In this document: positions 17,463 through 26,720 of the stretch, one piece after another | Numbering within the stretch: position 1 is the first letter of the stretch | Layout of the letters: every line of letters begins with the position of its first letter | DNA from: Cyclonatronum proteinivorum | GTDB lineage: Bacteria; Bacteroidota; Rhodothermia; Balneolales; Cyclonatronaceae | Length of the DNA stretch: 64,000 nt | Direction of reading: 5' to 3' | Assembly: GCF_003353065.1 (NCBI RefSeq) | Contig: NZ_CP027806.1 | Span: forward strand, 2,934,501-2,998,500 | Made by a program: the position numbers and the translations under genes | The notes under the pieces: model-generated | Told to the model about the DNA's origin: nothing | The model's database searches: none | Seen by the model: only the letters and a program-made list of their open reading frames with translations

Positions 17463-18572
17463 ATGAACTTTATTCGCAACCTGTTCAAATTTACCGGCTT
17501 TCTGCTGCTGCTCATTTTGCTGCTGCTTGCCGGACTCATACGACCTGACCTCTCCGTCGAAAGACTTGCTGAAACCTACGCAACCGAAGACTCTCATTTT
17601 TTTGCCGTTGACGGCATGATCGCACACTACCGCGACGAAGGTCCGGCAGACGCCCCGGTGCTGCTGCTCCTGCACGGCACCTTTGCCTCCCTTCATACCT
17701 GGGACGCCTGGACGGCCGCCCTCACCCCTGACTTTCGCGTCATCCGGGTTGATTTGCCCGGTTTCGGCCTCACGGGGCCGCAGCCCGATAACGACTACGG
17801 CATTCGGGCAACCCTGTCTTTTCTGGAAGCACTCCGGCGCGAAACCGGCACGGAAAGCTGGAGCGTTGCAGGAAACTCCCTTGGCGCTCGCTACGCGATG
17901 GCCTGGGCACAGCATTTTCCGCAGCAAACCGAAAGCCTGATCCTGCTCAATGGCGGCGGTATCCCCGTACAGACGGTCCCGCCGGAACAGCAACAGCAAG
18001 AACAGCAAGAACAAGCACTGGTTGAGCATGAGCCGGAGCAAGCGCATGATGTCGTTGCGGATACCGCGCGGGCCTCAGCTACGCCGGATACGAGCCGCGC
18101 TTCGGCCCAACAGCAACAGCGCAGCTCTCTGCTGCTCGACGCCCTCGGAAATCCGGTCGTCCGAAAAGGGCTGAGTATTCTCACGCCCAAGTTTGCCTTC
18201 CGTCACTCCCTGCGGGAAGTGTACTACGACCGCGAGCGGATTTCCGAAGAGACGGTCACGCAGTATTACGAGCTGCTGCGCCGTGAAGGTAACCGGCAGG
18301 CGTTCCTCACCCGGAATCAGGGTCCCCTGCCCGGGGCCGACCGTTCGCACCTGCCGGAGCTGCCCGAGCCTTCTTCCCTCGATGACACCCCCGTTCTCAT
18401 TCTGTGGGGCGAGCACGACAACTGGATTCCGGTCCAAAACGCGCACCGCATTGCAGCGGCCATCCCGCACGCGTCCCTCATCATTTATGAAGACGCCGGC
18501 CATGTTCCCATGGAAGAAATCCCCGACCGTAGCGTTGCCGACACCGCCCGTTTTCTGAAGGGACAGGAATGA
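17463..18572 (+). CDS. Membrane-anchored alpha/beta hydrolase with Q-rich cap insertion
   Basis: About 369 aa. The N-terminal hydrophobic anchor is MNFIRNLFKFTGFLLLLILL. The alpha/beta-hydrolase core follows: oxyanion loop LLHGTFASLHTW, RVDLPGFGLTG, nucleophile elbow GNSLGA, the acid in LILWGEHDNWIP and the catalytic His in EDAGHVPMEE. Between the nucleophile strand and the cap lies a 50-residue insertion rich in Q, E and A (starting PPEQQQQEQQEQ), absent from typical relatives. The substrate is unknown. Inverted copies of the ~85-bp repeat flank the gene, hinting that it moves or recombines as a unit. Confidence 0.82.
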   Translation: MNFIRNLFKFTGFLLLLILLLLAGLIRPDLSVERLAETYATEDSHFFAVDGMIAHYRDEGPADAPVLLLLHGTFASLHTWDAWTAALTPDFRVIRVDLPGFGLTGPQPDNDYGIRATLSFLEALRRETGTESWSVAGNSLGARYAMAWAQHFPQQTESLILLNGGGIPVQTVPPEQQQQEQQEQALVEHEPEQAHDVVADTARASATPDTSRASAQQQQRSSLLLDALGNPVVRKGLSILTPKFAFRHSLREVYYDRERISEETVTQYYELLRREGNRQAFLTRNQGPLPGADRSHLPELPEPSSLDDTPVLILWGEHDNWIPVQNAHRIAAAIPHASLIIYEDAGHVPMEEIPDRSVADTARFLKGQE

Positions 18573-18955
18573 AAGAACTGTAAGCACCATCTGCCCGAAG
18601 GATGAGAGCCATGAATAACCAAACAACCAGCTTTCATGCACCACGGCAGTCCCGCTGAAACAAGCACCATCGCGTTTTTGATTTTGACTGACCAGGTCCG
18701 GCACCGCCCCCAAAAAGCAAGGGACCTATCTTTGACTTATGAGCCCTGCGCTATCCCCCAAGACCTTGATGTTCACGGGATTTTACCCAAAAAAAAAACT
18801 ACATGACGGCTTAGGAAGCCCGTGGTACGGTCACACAAACACGCGCGGCCCTTTATGGTAGTTTGGGGTTCAGCTTTGGAATGATTGTTTTTATATGTGT
18901 GATTTATGTACTAAATTCGTCACAAACTTTCATCCATAAAGTAAGATCGCATTCC
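18573..18955. other. Intergenic region holding repeat copy B
   Basis: 383 bp between the hydrolase and the radical SAM gene. Apart from repeat B at 18712-18799 I see only an AT-rich stretch at 18860-18925 that could hold a promoter for the radical SAM gene. Confidence 0.4.
18712..18799 (-). repeat. Dispersed ~85-bp repeat, copy B (inverted)
   Basis: Plus strand begins AAAAAGCAAGGGACCTATC and ends GTTCACGGGATTTTACCC plus a run of ten A. Its reverse complement aligns with copy A over nearly its whole length, including the shared AAGTCAAAGA-AGGTCCC block. Confidence 0.75.
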
Positions 18956-20032
18956 GTGTTTTGCTCTCCCCATGCTTCGAATCGTCAGCAAGCCGTGAAA
19001 GGGCGCGGTAAGTCTGCAAACCCCGCGAACCGCTTCGAACCCGTGCATTTTGTTCAGGATGATGACTATGAGCCCCATCAGAAAAAGACGCCGACCCGCT
19101 ACCTGAAGGATGATTCCGAGAGCATTCTTGCGACCAATAACAGCCCGGATATCCCCTTCATGTACTCGCTGAATCCGTACCGTGGCTGCGAGCATGGCTG
19201 CATGTACTGCTATGCCCGGCCGACGCATGAGTACCTCGGCTTTTCAGCGGGCCTGGATTTTGAGTCGGTGATTTTGGTGAAGGAAAACGCACCGGCACTG
19301 CTCCGGAAGGCTTTCCTGAAGAAAAGCTGGCAGCCGCAAACGGTTGTGATGAGCGGGGTAACCGACCCGTATCAACCGGCAGAAAAGCATTTCAGGCTGA
19401 CACGGCAGTGTCTCGAAGTGTTTCTGGAATTCCGGAATCCGGTGAGCATTATCACCAAAAATCACCTGATTACGCGCGATCTCGACCTGTTGACCAAGCT
19501 CGCTGCAGAGCGGCTTGTGCGCGTAAATGTTTCGCTTACAACCCTGAATCCGCGGCTGACCGATACCCTGGAACCGCGGACTTCGCGCCCGCAGCGGCGG
19601 CTTGAAGCCATCCGGAAGCTTAGCGAAGCGGGCATAGAAACCGGGCTGATGACTGCGCCCGTGATTCCCGGCATTAACGATCACGAAATTCCGGCCCTGC
19701 TGGAAGCGGCTGCTGAAGCCGGCGCTTCACACGCAGGATATGTGATGTTGCGGCTGCCATGGGCCGTGAAGGAGATTTTCAGCGACTGGTTCGATCAGCA
19801 TTATCCCGACCGCAGACAAAAAGTGCTGAGTCGCGTGACCGACACCCGGGGCGGCAAGCTGTACGAAGCTGATTTTGCCACACGCATGAAAGGCAGCGGT
19901 CCTTTTGCGGAACAGGTCCGGACGCTGTTTGCCGTATCTGCCAAGCGCTTCGGTCTCAAGCTGCGGCGGCACAGCGAACCGCTCAACACTTCGGCGTTTA
20001 TCCGGGGCGATCAACTGAAATTAGGCCTGTGA
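18956..20032 (+). CDS. PA0069-family radical SAM protein (SplB-like)
   Basis: Iron-sulfur radical SAM protein of unknown substrate. It has the family N terminus VKGRGKSANPANRFE, the cluster-binding cysteines in YRGCEHGCMYCYARPTHEYLG, then MSGVTDPYQPAEK and the barrel strand VNVSLTTLNP, matching the PA0069 subfamily related to spore photoproduct lyase. The frame is open back to a TTG at 18863, but those residues look non-native. GTG codons at 18956 or 18995 put the start just before KGRG; I list 18956 with low certainty. The downstream gene is convergent. Confidence 0.85.
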   Translation: MFCSPHASNRQQAVKGRGKSANPANRFEPVHFVQDDDYEPHQKKTPTRYLKDDSESILATNNSPDIPFMYSLNPYRGCEHGCMYCYARPTHEYLGFSAGLDFESVILVKENAPALLRKAFLKKSWQPQTVVMSGVTDPYQPAEKHFRLTRQCLEVFLEFRNPVSIITKNHLITRDLDLLTKLAAERLVRVNVSLTTLNPRLTDTLEPRTSRPQRRLEAIRKLSEAGIETGLMTAPVIPGINDHEIPALLEAAAEAGASHAGYVMLRLPWAVKEIFSDWFDQHYPDRRQKVLSRVTDTRGGKLYEADFATRMKGSGPFAEQVRTLFAVSAKRFGLKLRRHSEPLNTSAFIRGDQLKLGL

Positions 20033-20062
20033 TCGCCGTCCGACAGTCCGTGCCCTATCACT

Positions 20063-22033
20063 TTACTCCGATGTTGAAACAACCGTGACCCTGTCCTGCA
20101 GCGTCTCCCAGTCAAACGAATGGACTTCACCGGAAGCGTCGGTGATTTCAACAGAGCGAATATTTTCGTTGACCTCGAGCAAAAATACGTTGTGCCCGAA
20201 GCGTCGGCCCTGACGAAAGAGAACCCGCCGGTTGTGCTGAACCCCGGCCCGAACTGTTGGCTCCCGAAACATATTCTGTGCCGGCGCAAGTGGCGGATCA
20301 AAGGGCTTGATACTGCCCTCCGTTTCAACCACGAGATAGACGTTTCCGGTAAATGATACGCCGGCTTCGCCCCCAATACGGGTGATGTGCCGGATACCCG
20401 CCGGCCCCTCTGCGGTTACGGGCTGCGTTTGGCTTACAACATCCATATAAACGGGGCCGAAACGCTGCTCAAGCGCCGCACCGGAAACATCAAGGCTGTT
20501 GGTCATGCTGTCGCGGCCGTAGACCCGGTTAAGGAAATATCTGACGGAAGCCTGATCAGGCCGCTGTAACTCCGGGCGGTTCCAGTTGGGCATTACGGTC
20601 CGGATGTCATAACTCCCGCGGACCATGCCGTCCTCGTGCATGCCAAGGGCAACAGGCGGCCCTTCTCCATCCGTGAACCAGTGCTGCAACCTCATGAAAC
20701 CTGAATTTTCGGCGGGCAGCTTCGTTATGTAGAACATCAGACTCTGCGTATTCGGGGCCTCCAGCCAGGTGACAGACGGAAAGGGTCCGACAACCTGCAC
20801 AAGCTCAGGGCGCTTTTCCGCGCGAAAATCCCAGGGCGTGACCGGAATCCGGTGCAGGCCCATCTCGCGAAGCTGCGCCCGGTCGTACCAGGTTTCGTTG
20901 CCGCTTTTATCGGTAAGGATGACCTCCGTAAACTCCCAGTACTCGTTGAAATTTACCGGGGTGTTGGACGCAAACAGCTGCCCTTCAAAAACACCGCGGT
21001 GTACATCGCCCTCCCGCACAAAACTGGCGGCTTCCCAAATTTCTCCACCAACCCTCGGGATGGAGCTCGCGCTGTACTCAAAATGCACGGCCTGAATGCC
21101 GCTGCCCGCGTCGCTTGCCTCAAAAAAAATCCGGAAGGTATCATCCGGAGAAGTTGCGTTCAGGCGCTCGCTTTCAAACCGGATATTGTGCAGTTGCGGC
21201 TGCGTCAGGTCCTCACCGGGCTGATACACGCCAAAGCGCCCCTTCACCCGAAGCCGCGGGTCGTTAGACACAGGCCGAAAGGCTGCCTGACCCGCCGGGT
21301 CCCAGTCATGGTGCGCATAGGCCACGATGTTTTCGGCGGAAGGCACTGCAGGCCCCTGCGGTTCGTAGGTCACCCAGCCGCCGGCACCGGGAAAGTAAAC
21401 TTCCGTGAGATAATGCGGGATAATGCGGTTCCGCGCGGGATTCCCGATGAAGGTGCGCAGGGTGCGTACCGGAATGCCCATGCTGCGAAGTATGGCCGCG
21501 GGCAGGTGCGTGAAGCCGATGCAGTTCACAACACCGGTATGCAGGGCTTCGAGAGCGGTTTGCACCTCGACGGGCTCGCCCCAGCGCAGATGCTGCCGGT
21601 TCCATCGCAGAACCGCATTCACCGCTTCAAGCTGCGTCTGCGGGTTATGCTCGGCAAGAATCTGATCCCGTATGGCCAGGATCTCCGGGTGATCGCTTTC
21701 AATGGATGAAGACGGCTCAAGATACTGACGGAAGGAAGGGTCAAATTCCTGCGTCGGGAAAGGATCATCGGTGTCGGGAAAACTGCGGTTCACCGTAATT
21801 TGGAGCGTCACTTTTCCATGTTCCCGGGAAACAACTTCCTGCCGCAAATTCAGGGAAGCATATTCCGGATAATCCGGCAGTCCATCGGGATGGACAAGCA
21901 CAAAAAAACGATGGTCAGGCGGCAGCTGCCGGTCAAGCATATCTTCGGTTTCAATGGGGACTTCCTGCGCAGTCACAAACGCCGGCTTTCCCCCTATCAC
22001 CGCACACAGGAAAATGAGAAGTAGAGCTCGCAT
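20063..22033 (-). CDS. Secreted transglutaminase-like protein
   Basis: About 656 aa from the ATG at 22033, which gives the signal peptide MRALLLIFLCAVIGGKPAF ending at an A-Q site; a start at 22072 would spoil it. A transglutaminase-like papain-fold core lies at about residues 145-260: catalytic Cys in GVVNCIGFTHLPAAILRSMG, His in PHYLTEVYFPGAGGW, and the third residue in TYEPQG, where Glu stands in place of the usual Asp. The C-terminal 400 residues are beta-rich (propeller- or Ig-like) and unrecognised. Probable role is peptide or isopeptide cleavage in the periplasm or outside the cell. Confidence 0.75.
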   Translation of the reverse strand: MRALLLIFLCAVIGGKPAFVTAQEVPIETEDMLDRQLPPDHRFFVLVHPDGLPDYPEYASLNLRQEVVSREHGKVTLQITVNRSFPDTDDPFPTQEFDPSFRQYLEPSSSIESDHPEILAIRDQILAEHNPQTQLEAVNAVLRWNRQHLRWGEPVEVQTALEALHTGVVNCIGFTHLPAAILRSMGIPVRTLRTFIGNPARNRIIPHYLTEVYFPGAGGWVTYEPQGPAVPSAENIVAYAHHDWDPAGQAAFRPVSNDPRLRVKGRFGVYQPGEDLTQPQLHNIRFESERLNATSPDDTFRIFFEASDAGSGIQAVHFEYSASSIPRVGGEIWEAASFVREGDVHRGVFEGQLFASNTPVNFNEYWEFTEVILTDKSGNETWYDRAQLREMGLHRIPVTPWDFRAEKRPELVQVVGPFPSVTWLEAPNTQSLMFYITKLPAENSGFMRLQHWFTDGEGPPVALGMHEDGMVRGSYDIRTVMPNWNRPELQRPDQASVRYFLNRVYGRDSMTNSLDVSGAALEQRFGPVYMDVVSQTQPVTAEGPAGIRHITRIGGEAGVSFTGNVYLVVETEGSIKPFDPPLAPAQNMFREPTVRAGVQHNRRVLFRQGRRFGHNVFLLEVNENIRSVEITDASGEVHSFDWETLQDRVTVVSTSE

Positions 22034-22296
22034 ATACGTAGTTTTTGGATTGCGTTGTACCGGCCTGTTCACGGCACGGCTTCGGTTACCATTCGGATTT
22101 CAAGTTTTGATGCGCTTACATCAGAAAAGATCAGCTTTATAATATTAGGCCGTGAATGTACTGACGGCAAATCAAAGGCAAAAAGCACCACATTAAAATA
22201 AGTGTTCAGGTGAAATCAGGCGCCACCTTTTCATACATCATCCCGCACCTGAAAGACCTGCTGCGGTTGCTTTTCAATAATGCAATGCTGCCCCAT

Positions 22297-22965
22297 TTAG
22301 CTGCGGAGCCGGAAGCTTACGTACTGAATGGTCCGGCCTTCTTCGAGATGCATGCTTTCATAGTAGGTGCGTATGCGGAGAAGCTCCGGCACTTCTTTTA
22401 GGGCATACACATCGTCAACCTGTGTCACTATTTCGTGCTGCTGCGCTGCAAGGGTTTCAAGCGTAAACGCAAAGAGTTCCGGCGAATCAGTTTTAAGATG
22501 GATGAGACCGCCGGGCCGCAGTACCTGCCTGTACAGATCGAGAAAACGGGGATACGTAAGTCTGCGCGAACGGCGGCGATGGCTCAGAAAAGGATCAGGG
22601 AAGGTTATCCAGATTTCGTCAATTTCACCGGCTGCAAAGAAGGAAGTCAGGAAGTTAATCTGTCCACGGATAAAGTGAACATTGTGAAGTTCTTCCTGCA
22701 GGGCGGCCTTAGCCCCAACCCAAATACGGTCGCCTTTTATGTCAATTCCGATAAAATTCCGCGCCGGATCCTTCGCGGCAAGCGCCCTCGCATAGACCCC
22801 TTTGCCGCAGGCAAGTTCGAGCGTTACCGGATGATCGTTACCAAAAACATTTTTTGCCCACTTTTCCTTATGCTCAGACACCATCCCGGGCCTGAAGTGC
22901 GAGAAATCGCTTACGTTCTCAAAGTCTGCTATTTCCTGAAAGCGCTGAAGCTTGTTTTTTGACAT
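22297..22965 (-). CDS. trmB: tRNA (guanine-N7)-methyltransferase
   Basis: Makes m7G46 in the tRNA variable loop using SAM. The SAM motif is LELACGKGVYARALA (about residues 48-62), then NFIGIDIKGDRIW and the family signature WITFPDPFLSHRRRSRRL (about 120-137). The C terminus carries LHLKTDSPELFAFT. 222 aa, normal. The start context and length are consistent. Its neighbour the ABC-F gene reads the same way about 85 bp downstream but need not be co-transcribed. Confidence 0.93.
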   Translation of the reverse strand: MSKNKLQRFQEIADFENVSDFSHFRPGMVSEHKEKWAKNVFGNDHPVTLELACGKGVYARALAAKDPARNFIGIDIKGDRIWVGAKAALQEELHNVHFIRGQINFLTSFFAAGEIDEIWITFPDPFLSHRRRSRRLTYPRFLDLYRQVLRPGGLIHLKTDSPELFAFTLETLAAQQHEIVTQVDDVYALKEVPELLRIRTYYESMHLEEGRTIQYVSFRLRS

Positions 22966-23049
22966 GAATAAATGCGTCTGTTAAAAGTGATTCCGGCCTT
23001 CAAGCGGCCTGTTTTGAAACGCTTACCCTGCTAAGATGAACACCGTGAT

Positions 23050-25119
23050 CTAAGCCTGCAGCAACTCCTGCTTCATCTGTTCTTCCAGCAACTCATAGCG
23101 CTCAGCGCGCGCGGCCCACTGCTCGGTGATATCCTCGATTTTTCGGCTGAGATCAGCGTGTTCCTTAATGGCTTTACCAGCCGCTTCGCTCTGATAAAAA
23201 GCCGGATCAGCAAGCTGTGCGTCGAGTTCTTCTTTGCGGGTTTCCAGGTTCGCCATTTTGGTTTCCAGACTTTCAATTTCTTTGCGGAGCTTGCCGGTTT
23301 GCGAACTGTAGCGCTTGCGGATTTCCGCTTCCATGCGCTTCTGCTCCTTCGATTTCGGACCGGTCCTTCGGATGTCTTCTTCGTTCATTCCATTGGTCGC
23401 CGCGGCCTGTACCGGCGCAGCACTGCCGGCTATACCCGATGCCGCGACAACCGGTGCCGGGTCGCCTCCCTCCTTCGATTCAAGCTGCTTGCCCCGTTTC
23501 CACTCATAATAATCGTAGCCGCCGTCGTACTCGGTCACGCGTCCGCCTTCGACCCGCCAGACCTTGGTTGCAAAGCGGCTAAGGAAGTAGCGGTCGTGAC
23601 TGACCGTGAGAATAGTGCCCTTGTACTCCTCGAGCGCCTGAATCAGCACTTCCTTCGAGGACATATCGAGGTGATTGGTCGGCTCATCGAGAATCAGGAA
23701 ATTGGCGGGCTGCAGCAGGGTTTTGGCAAGCGCCACGCGTCCGCGCTCCCCGCCGCTGAGCACCGAAACGGGCTTGAAGACGTCATCCCCCGAGAACAAA
23801 AAGCTGCCCAAAATGGAGCGGATGCGGGACCTGACTTCGGAAGTCCGGGCTTCCGATTCCATCTCTTCGAGAATGCTGCGGTTCGATTCGAGCACGTCGG
23901 CGAGGTGCTGTGCGAAGAAGGTCATCAGCACATTGTGCCCCTCGGCGCGGGTGCCCTCGAAAGGCTCCTGACCGTAGAGGATGCGTGCAAGCGTCGATTT
24001 TCCGGCGCCGTTGGGACCAATCAGCGCAATCTTGTCGCCGCGCTCTATGTGCAGCTGCTGCCCCTGCGTGAACACACGGATTTTGCCGTCGCCCTCCGGC
24101 CTGGGGTAGCTCTTAATGAGGTTGGTCAGCTCCATGACGACCTTGCCGGACTGCGGCGGGTCGGGGAAGCGGAACTGCATCCGCTTTTGCGGGTTATCCG
24201 GCTCTTCGATACGCTCAATTTTTTCAAGGGCTTTCACCCGGCTCTGCACCTGCCGCGCCTTGGTCGCCTTGTAGCGGAAGCGCTCAATAAAGCGCTCGGT
24301 TTCCTCGATTTCCTTCTGCTGCGCCTCGTACTCGCGCTGCTGCTGCTGCACCTGCTCCTCGCGCTGCACTTCGAACTTGTCGTAATTTCCTGTGTAGGTG
24401 TAAATCCGGCGGTTGCGCAGCTCGGCGATTTGCGTGACCATGCGGTTCAGGAAAAAGCGGTCGTGACTGACAATTACGACGGCGCCTTCGTAGGTTTTCA
24501 GGTACTGCTCGAGCCACTCGATGGAATCAATGTCGAGATGGTTGGTCGGCTCATCGAGCATAAGCACATCGGGGCGCTGAAGCAAAAGCTTGGCAAGCAC
24601 CGCGCGCATGCGCCATCCCCCGCTAAAGCGCTGCAAGGGCTGCGACAGCTCTTCGGTATTGAAGCCCAGCCCTTCGAGCACCTCCTCGGTGCGGGACTCC
24701 GCCCGGTCGCCTTCGAGTATGGTGAAGCGGTTGTTAAGACGCTCCATCTCATTGAGCAGATCGCTGTAGCGCTCGCTCTCATAGTCGGTTGATTCGCTGA
24801 TGGCTATACCGATCTCCTCGAGTCGTTTTTCGATTTGTTTGACTTCGGCAAACGCCTGCAGGGCAAAGTCCCGGACCGACTGTTCCAGGCTTATTTCGAG
24901 CGTATCCTGCTCGAGAAACCCGATTTTACAGCCACTCTGCAGGTTTACAGCACCGGCTTCCGGTTCGTAACGCCCGGCAATAAGACGCAACAAGGTCGTC
25001 TTACCGGCCCCGTTCGGACCCACAAGCCCGATTCGGTCCCCTCTTGATGCCTGAAAATTTAGCCCTGAAAAGATGCAGAAGTTTGAAATGAAAAGTGTTA
25101 TATTAGAGATTGTCAACAT
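23050..25119 (-). CDS. ABC-F family ATPase (Uup/YheS type)
   Basis: Soluble ribosome-associated ATPase with two nucleotide-binding domains and no membrane part. Walker A motifs are GPNGAGKTTLLRLIAG (near residue 35) and GPNGAGKSTLARILYG (near 370). The signatures are FSGGWRMR and LSGGERGR, and the Walker B motifs are LMLDEPTNHLD and LILDEPTNHLD. The inter-domain linker (about 235-300) is long and charged, as in ABC-F proteins contacting the P-site tRNA. A C-terminal coiled coil at about 605-689, rich in E/K, resembles Uup. I cannot choose between a resistance role and a housekeeping translation factor. Confidence 0.92.
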   Translation of the reverse strand: MLTISNITLFISNFCIFSGLNFQASRGDRIGLVGPNGAGKTTLLRLIAGRYEPEAGAVNLQSGCKIGFLEQDTLEISLEQSVRDFALQAFAEVKQIEKRLEEIGIAISESTDYESERYSDLLNEMERLNNRFTILEGDRAESRTEEVLEGLGFNTEELSQPLQRFSGGWRMRAVLAKLLLQRPDVLMLDEPTNHLDIDSIEWLEQYLKTYEGAVVIVSHDRFFLNRMVTQIAELRNRRIYTYTGNYDKFEVQREEQVQQQQREYEAQQKEIEETERFIERFRYKATKARQVQSRVKALEKIERIEEPDNPQKRMQFRFPDPPQSGKVVMELTNLIKSYPRPEGDGKIRVFTQGQQLHIERGDKIALIGPNGAGKSTLARILYGQEPFEGTRAEGHNVLMTFFAQHLADVLESNRSILEEMESEARTSEVRSRIRSILGSFLFSGDDVFKPVSVLSGGERGRVALAKTLLQPANFLILDEPTNHLDMSSKEVLIQALEEYKGTILTVSHDRYFLSRFATKVWRVEGGRVTEYDGGYDYYEWKRGKQLESKEGGDPAPVVAASGIAGSAAPVQAAATNGMNEEDIRRTGPKSKEQKRMEAEIRKRYSSQTGKLRKEIESLETKMANLETRKEELDAQLADPAFYQSEAAGKAIKEHADLSRKIEDITEQWAARAERYELLEEQMKQELLQA

Positions 25120-25161
25120 TCAGGATTCACCAAATCAAAATTTAATCGACTCAAAACGTAC

Positions 25162-25356
25162 ATGATCGGAGTAAAAGTCAAAGATAACGAAAGTGTTGAT
25201 CGTGCGATCAACCGTTTTAAAAAACTTATCACGCGTTCCCGCATTCTGATGGAATATAAGGAGCGTCAGCAATATACCAAGCCTTCTGAAGAGAAGCGTG
25301 AAGCGCTCAAAAAGAGTGTTCGTGAAGAACGTCGTCGTCAGCGTTACAACTACTGA
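25162..25356 (+). CDS. rpsU: 30S ribosomal protein S21
   Basis: A 64-aa basic protein beginning MIGVKVKDNESVDRAINRFKK and ending RREERRRQRYNY-like, the bS21 form seen in Bacteroidota and relatives. It binds the 30S platform near the anti-Shine-Dalgarno sequence. Divergent from the ABC-F gene with 42 bp between starts; a TATATT box lies at 25099-25104. The gene is followed by a strong terminator. Confidence 0.95.
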   Translation: MIGVKVKDNESVDRAINRFKKLITRSRILMEYKERQQYTKPSEEKREALKKSVREERRRQRYNY

Positions 25357-25465
25357 TATTTCTGACCTACCGGTCTCCGCACACTAACACTGCGCCCGGT
25401 ATCCTGCTACAGCCGCTCTGCAAGACGGCTGCATGTACAGTTAATGAATAGTATTTGTGTTTTTT

Positions 25466-25493
25466 AAACCGCCCTCCGTGGCGGTTTTTTTTT
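25466..25493 (+). terminator. Rho-independent terminator after rpsU
   Basis: AAACCGCC pairs with GGCGGTTT around CTCCGT, followed by a T run. A second weaker hairpin, GGCGGA (25505) with TCCGCC (25532) and seven T, follows to 25544. Confidence 0.9.
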
Positions 25494-25551
25494 GCGCGTA
25501 TCACGGCGGAAAACAAAACGCCCGGACAAAGTCCGCCTTTTTTTATTTTTA

Positions 25552-25629
25552 GGGAAAACTCCGAGAGCATCAAGGTCTGCAATGCTGGTTCAAGGCATCC
25601 CAAAACGGTCTCATAGCGCCTTGCTTTTT
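25552..25629 (+). repeat. Dispersed ~85-bp repeat, copy C
   Basis: GGGAAAACTCCGAGAGCATC at the left, AGGTCTGCAATGCTGG in the middle, CCTTGCTTTTT at the right. It faces copy D across a 1-kb gene-free field, as A faces B. It gives the intact reference for reconstructing the IS target in copy D. Confidence 0.75.
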
Positions 25630-25635
25630 GCGCGT

Positions 25636-26580
25636 TTGACGCCAATGGAAATGCGGCGATGCTTTCGAGCTACAAAGGTGCCGCTCACGTAGAGACGCAA
25701 AATCTTGCGTCTCCACAATGTTTCGAAACCAAAAAAGGTCATCTCGAACACCGGGGCATGGCAACTCCGCGATCAAAGCCCCAAAGATACGCCTTGCATC
25801 AAAAGCCCATCGAAGCCCCACGGCGTCATCCCGGAAACGCCCACTTAGGTGAATGATTATCAACGCCATAGCACACCGGCGTTATCCGGGATCTACCAGC
25901 TTCGGCCTGTGACCATGCCGGTTGCAGGCCTGTAAAACCGAATGCACACATTTCAGAACAGGCATCCCAAGCCCGCTATCGCATCGCGGCGGCTCCAACC
26001 CCGATATGGATCAACGCTGCGGAGCCCTGCACCTAGGGACCCTTCAACTCCGCTGCGCTCCGCTCAGGATGATACGCTCGCCACACGACAAACGGTGCGG
26101 CAAGCCGCGCCGGGGATTGGGGAGGGCGGTGCTATCATGCTACAAAGGTGTCGCTCCTACCGGAGCTGGTTCGAAATCAAAAACAAAAAACGGGTCATCT
26201 CGAACGCCGGGACATGGCAACGCCGCGATCAAAGCCCCTGAACCCGACCTACTTCGGCAGACCACCGAAGCCTCATGTAAGAGATCTCCTGCGGTTGTCC
26301 GGCCCCGATATGGATCAGCGCTTCGAAGCCCAACACCACGGGACCCTTCGACTCCGCTGCGCTACGCTCAGGATGACAGCGCCGCCGCGTGTCAAACGGC
26401 GCGGCAGGCCGCGCCGGGGGTCTTGGAAATTGCCCCTGTCATCCAGAGCGGAGCCGGAGCGCAGCGGAGGCGGAGTCGAAGGATCTGGTGATGGGGTTTG
26501 GGAGCCTTGTTTCAAAAACATCCTGTCCATCCTGTAATCCTGAAAATCCTGTTCAAAACACTGCGAACCAGGGTAAGCCA
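25636..26580. repeat. Gene-free field of duplicated dispersed repeats
   Basis: About 950 bp with no convincing gene. Two block types alternate. R1 (about 25667-25790 and 26137-26245) runs from GCTACAAAGGTG to CCGCGATCAAAGCCCC. R2 (about 25995-26127 and 26305-26437) contains CCCCGATATGGATCA, GGACCCTTC and GCTCAGGATGA. The order R1-R2-R1-R2 implies duplication of a larger unit, with the second copy shortened by about 160 bp. Further pieces are an ATCCCGGA/TCCGGGAT inverted pair (25830-25900), a fragment in opposite sense (GAGTCGAAGGATC, about 26470) and GTCCATCCTGTAATCCTG near 26525. Open frames here come from the repeats. Confidence 0.7.
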
Positions 26581-26629
26581 AATCCGCTCATATCTACCCC
26601 ATCCGTGTTCTGTCGGCGTGTAACAGGCC

Positions 26630-26686
26630 AAAAAGCAAGGGACCATGAGACCGATTTGGGATGTGCTGAGCCAGCACTGCTGCTAG
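26630..26686 (-). repeat. Dispersed ~85-bp repeat, copy D, left part (split by the IS110 element)
   Basis: Starts AAAAAGCAAGGGACCATGAG and aligns with the reverse complement of copy C up to GCCAGCACTGC. There the match stops at the IS edge. The missing outer end is found 1.4 kb away at 28108-28140. Confidence 0.8.
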
Positions 26687-26720
26687 GTACTGTGTCAAAA
26701 GTCAAGTCATTTTTTTTGTT

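Noticed and set aside
20852-21709. 285-codon plus-strand open frame
   Set aside because: Antisense to the transglutaminase-like gene, with no family features.
23158-24792. 544-codon plus-strand open frame
   Set aside because: Entirely antisense to the ABC-F gene; a by-product of its codon bias.
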